Positions 52,116-52,764 of a DNA stretch of 52,764 nt are shown piece after piece. Location of the stretch: the NCBI RefSeq assembly GCF_002379365.1, contig NZ_JQIU01000008.1, positions 1,182,733 to 1,235,496 of the forward strand. The letters run 5' to 3'. The notes beneath the pieces are model-generated. The model saw only the letters and a program-made list of their open reading frames with translations. It searched no databases and was not told the DNA's origin. The stretch comes from Brachyspira sp. G79. GTDB taxonomy: Bacteria; Spirochaetota; Brachyspiria; Brachyspirales; Brachyspiraceae. Position numbers and translations under genes: made by a program. The stretch's first letter is position 1, and each line of letters opens with the position of its first letter.

Positions 52116-52764
52116 TTATTCTATTTTATAATTTGGTAATATATTTAAAACTCTACCTTTCAAATATCTTTCAACAGTCTGAAACACTACTATATCAGGA
52201 TCTAATTTAATAGCATAATCCAATACATTCAAATCATCATACGCTATTGATATAAAAATTACTTCATAAAAGTTTGATGATATATAATCAAGCATTGCTT
52301 GAGAAAAAGAATCTCTAAGTACAACAACACGTCTCTTATCAGAAGAATCAGAATTAAAATGCTCAATAGTAGTTGAATTTGTATTATACATATTTACTAA
52401 TACATAATTATTGGAAGTAAAATTTGATATACTATATTCTGTATCATACTTATATAATTGACTCTCAGACAAACTTATCATACCAGCTAACCTGTAAATA
52501 GGAGTTCCCATATCATTTCTAACAATATTAATATCTTTTAAATCAGTGTAGGATTTATTCATAGATTTCATTAATTCCACATAACCTATATATGCACCAA
52601 GTCTATTCCAATGGGCATCATATTTATAATATAGTAAATTTGATTCTTTATATTTCAATAATTCTTTTTTAGTATATATGATTTTTATATTAGAATTATC
52701 TTTTAAATATTCTACTAATTTATCTGTAGAGTTATATTCAGGATGAATTCTTTTTAATATAATC
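52116..52764 (-). CDS. AlgX/AlgJ-like SGNH O-acetyltransferase-type protein, partial
   Basis: The gene is cut by the window end: the frame is open up to 52764 and about 215 residues are visible. It has YKYDAHWNRLGAYIGY (DxHW motif with catalytic His/Asp), VVVLRDSFSQAM (nucleophile Ser region) and LDPDIVVFQTVERYL, as in the SGNH-like domain of AlgX/AlgJ and DltD-related polysaccharide O-acetylation proteins. A partner MBOAT acyltransferase (AlgI-like) would be expected near, perhaps upstream outside the window. Substrate unknown. Not part of the rsgA unit (108-base gap). Confidence 0.75.
   Translation of the reverse strand, partial: IILKRIHPEYNSTDKLVEYLKDNSNIKIIYTKKELLKYKESNLLYYKYDAHWNRLGAYIGYVELMKSMNKSYTDLKDINIVRNDMGTPIYRLAGMISLSESQLYKYDTEYSISNFTSNNYVLVNMYNTNSTTIEHFNSDSSDKRRVVVLRDSFSQAMLDYISSNFYEVIFISIAYDDLNVLDYAIKLDPDIVVFQTVERYLKGRVLNILPNYKIE

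Noticed and set aside
1-52764. tRNA, rRNA, CRISPR array, transposase or prophage genes
   Set aside because: I looked for cloverleaf-like G+C-rich segments, regular repeat-spacer units and DDE/tyrosine recombinase motifs and found none; only non-autonomous repeats were seen.

Overview
The window is about 27% G+C and has the gene content of an anaerobic, host-associated spirochaete. Periplasmic-flagellum genes (flgL-fliW-csrA and a FlaB-type flagellin), a GTP-type PEP carboxykinase, Rnf subunits, many activator/dehydratase-type Fe-S proteins, ankyrin and surface proteins and extreme A+T bias together point to the genus Brachyspira. The species cannot be decided from the sequence alone.

Layout. 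1-5 kb: a broken membrane-protein gene, pckG, a gene relic, a MarR regulator with a shifted 3' end, and an HAD phosphatase + TPR pair. 5-10 kb: def + HAD phosphatase, a LysM/M23 cell-wall peptidase, a diguanylate cyclase and a frameshifted methyltransferase. 10-14 kb: a K+(Na+)/H+ antiporter and the flagellar set flgL-fliW-csrA. 14-16.5 kb: a membrane metallopeptidase-like protein and an outer-membrane-type surface protein. 16.5-21.6 kb: a compact Fe-S system. It holds two tandem YjiM/double-cubane-cluster-protein paralogues (each preceded by a related small ORF and an inverted repeat), a cysteine-desulfurase-family enzyme, and a YjiL-type activator ATPase carrying a C-terminal DUF3343 (S/Se-carrier-like) domain. 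22-26 kb: argF-argG-argH. 26-30 kb: two LEA-type proteins, a dicarboxylate/amino-acid symporter, an acetyltransferase and a NIF3/CutA-like protein. 30-32 kb: rnfE-rnfA-rnfB without rnfC, D or G. 32-37 kb: a chemoreceptor and a large ankyrin protein. 37-39 kb: flagellin and a Cys-rich sigma-region-4-like regulator. 39-44 kb: a 1436-residue double activase/dehydratase-like protein with a PanD homologue. 44-53 kb: a DUF2262 pair, a lipoprotein, mfd, a YczE-like membrane protein, rsgA and a partial AlgX/AlgJ-like gene.

How the parts connect. FliW and CsrA are encoded with flgL, and the flagellin leader far downstream (37183-37226) folds into two hairpins that each show AGGAA in the loop. This is what a CsrA-regulated flagellin leader should look like. 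flgL and flaB also share a CCGATAA sigma-28-type -10 element. The double-cubane cluster genes form a self-contained set: Fe-S enzyme, sulfur mobilisation, and an electron-injecting ATPase with a fused carrier-like domain. The two sORFs in front of the two paralogues differ mostly by synonymous or conservative changes, so they look like real peptides.

Other themes. Several genes are broken by a single base in an A or T run (start of window, marR, methyltransferase, ankyrin, possibly mfd). This is either base-run assembly error or real decay/phase variation. G+C-richer dispersed intergenic elements occur in two families, one with AGTTTGTCAA ends and one with ACTTGTTTCAAAACTA ends. They fill most of the long intergenic gaps. 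I saw no rRNA, tRNA, CRISPR array, transposase or phage gene.
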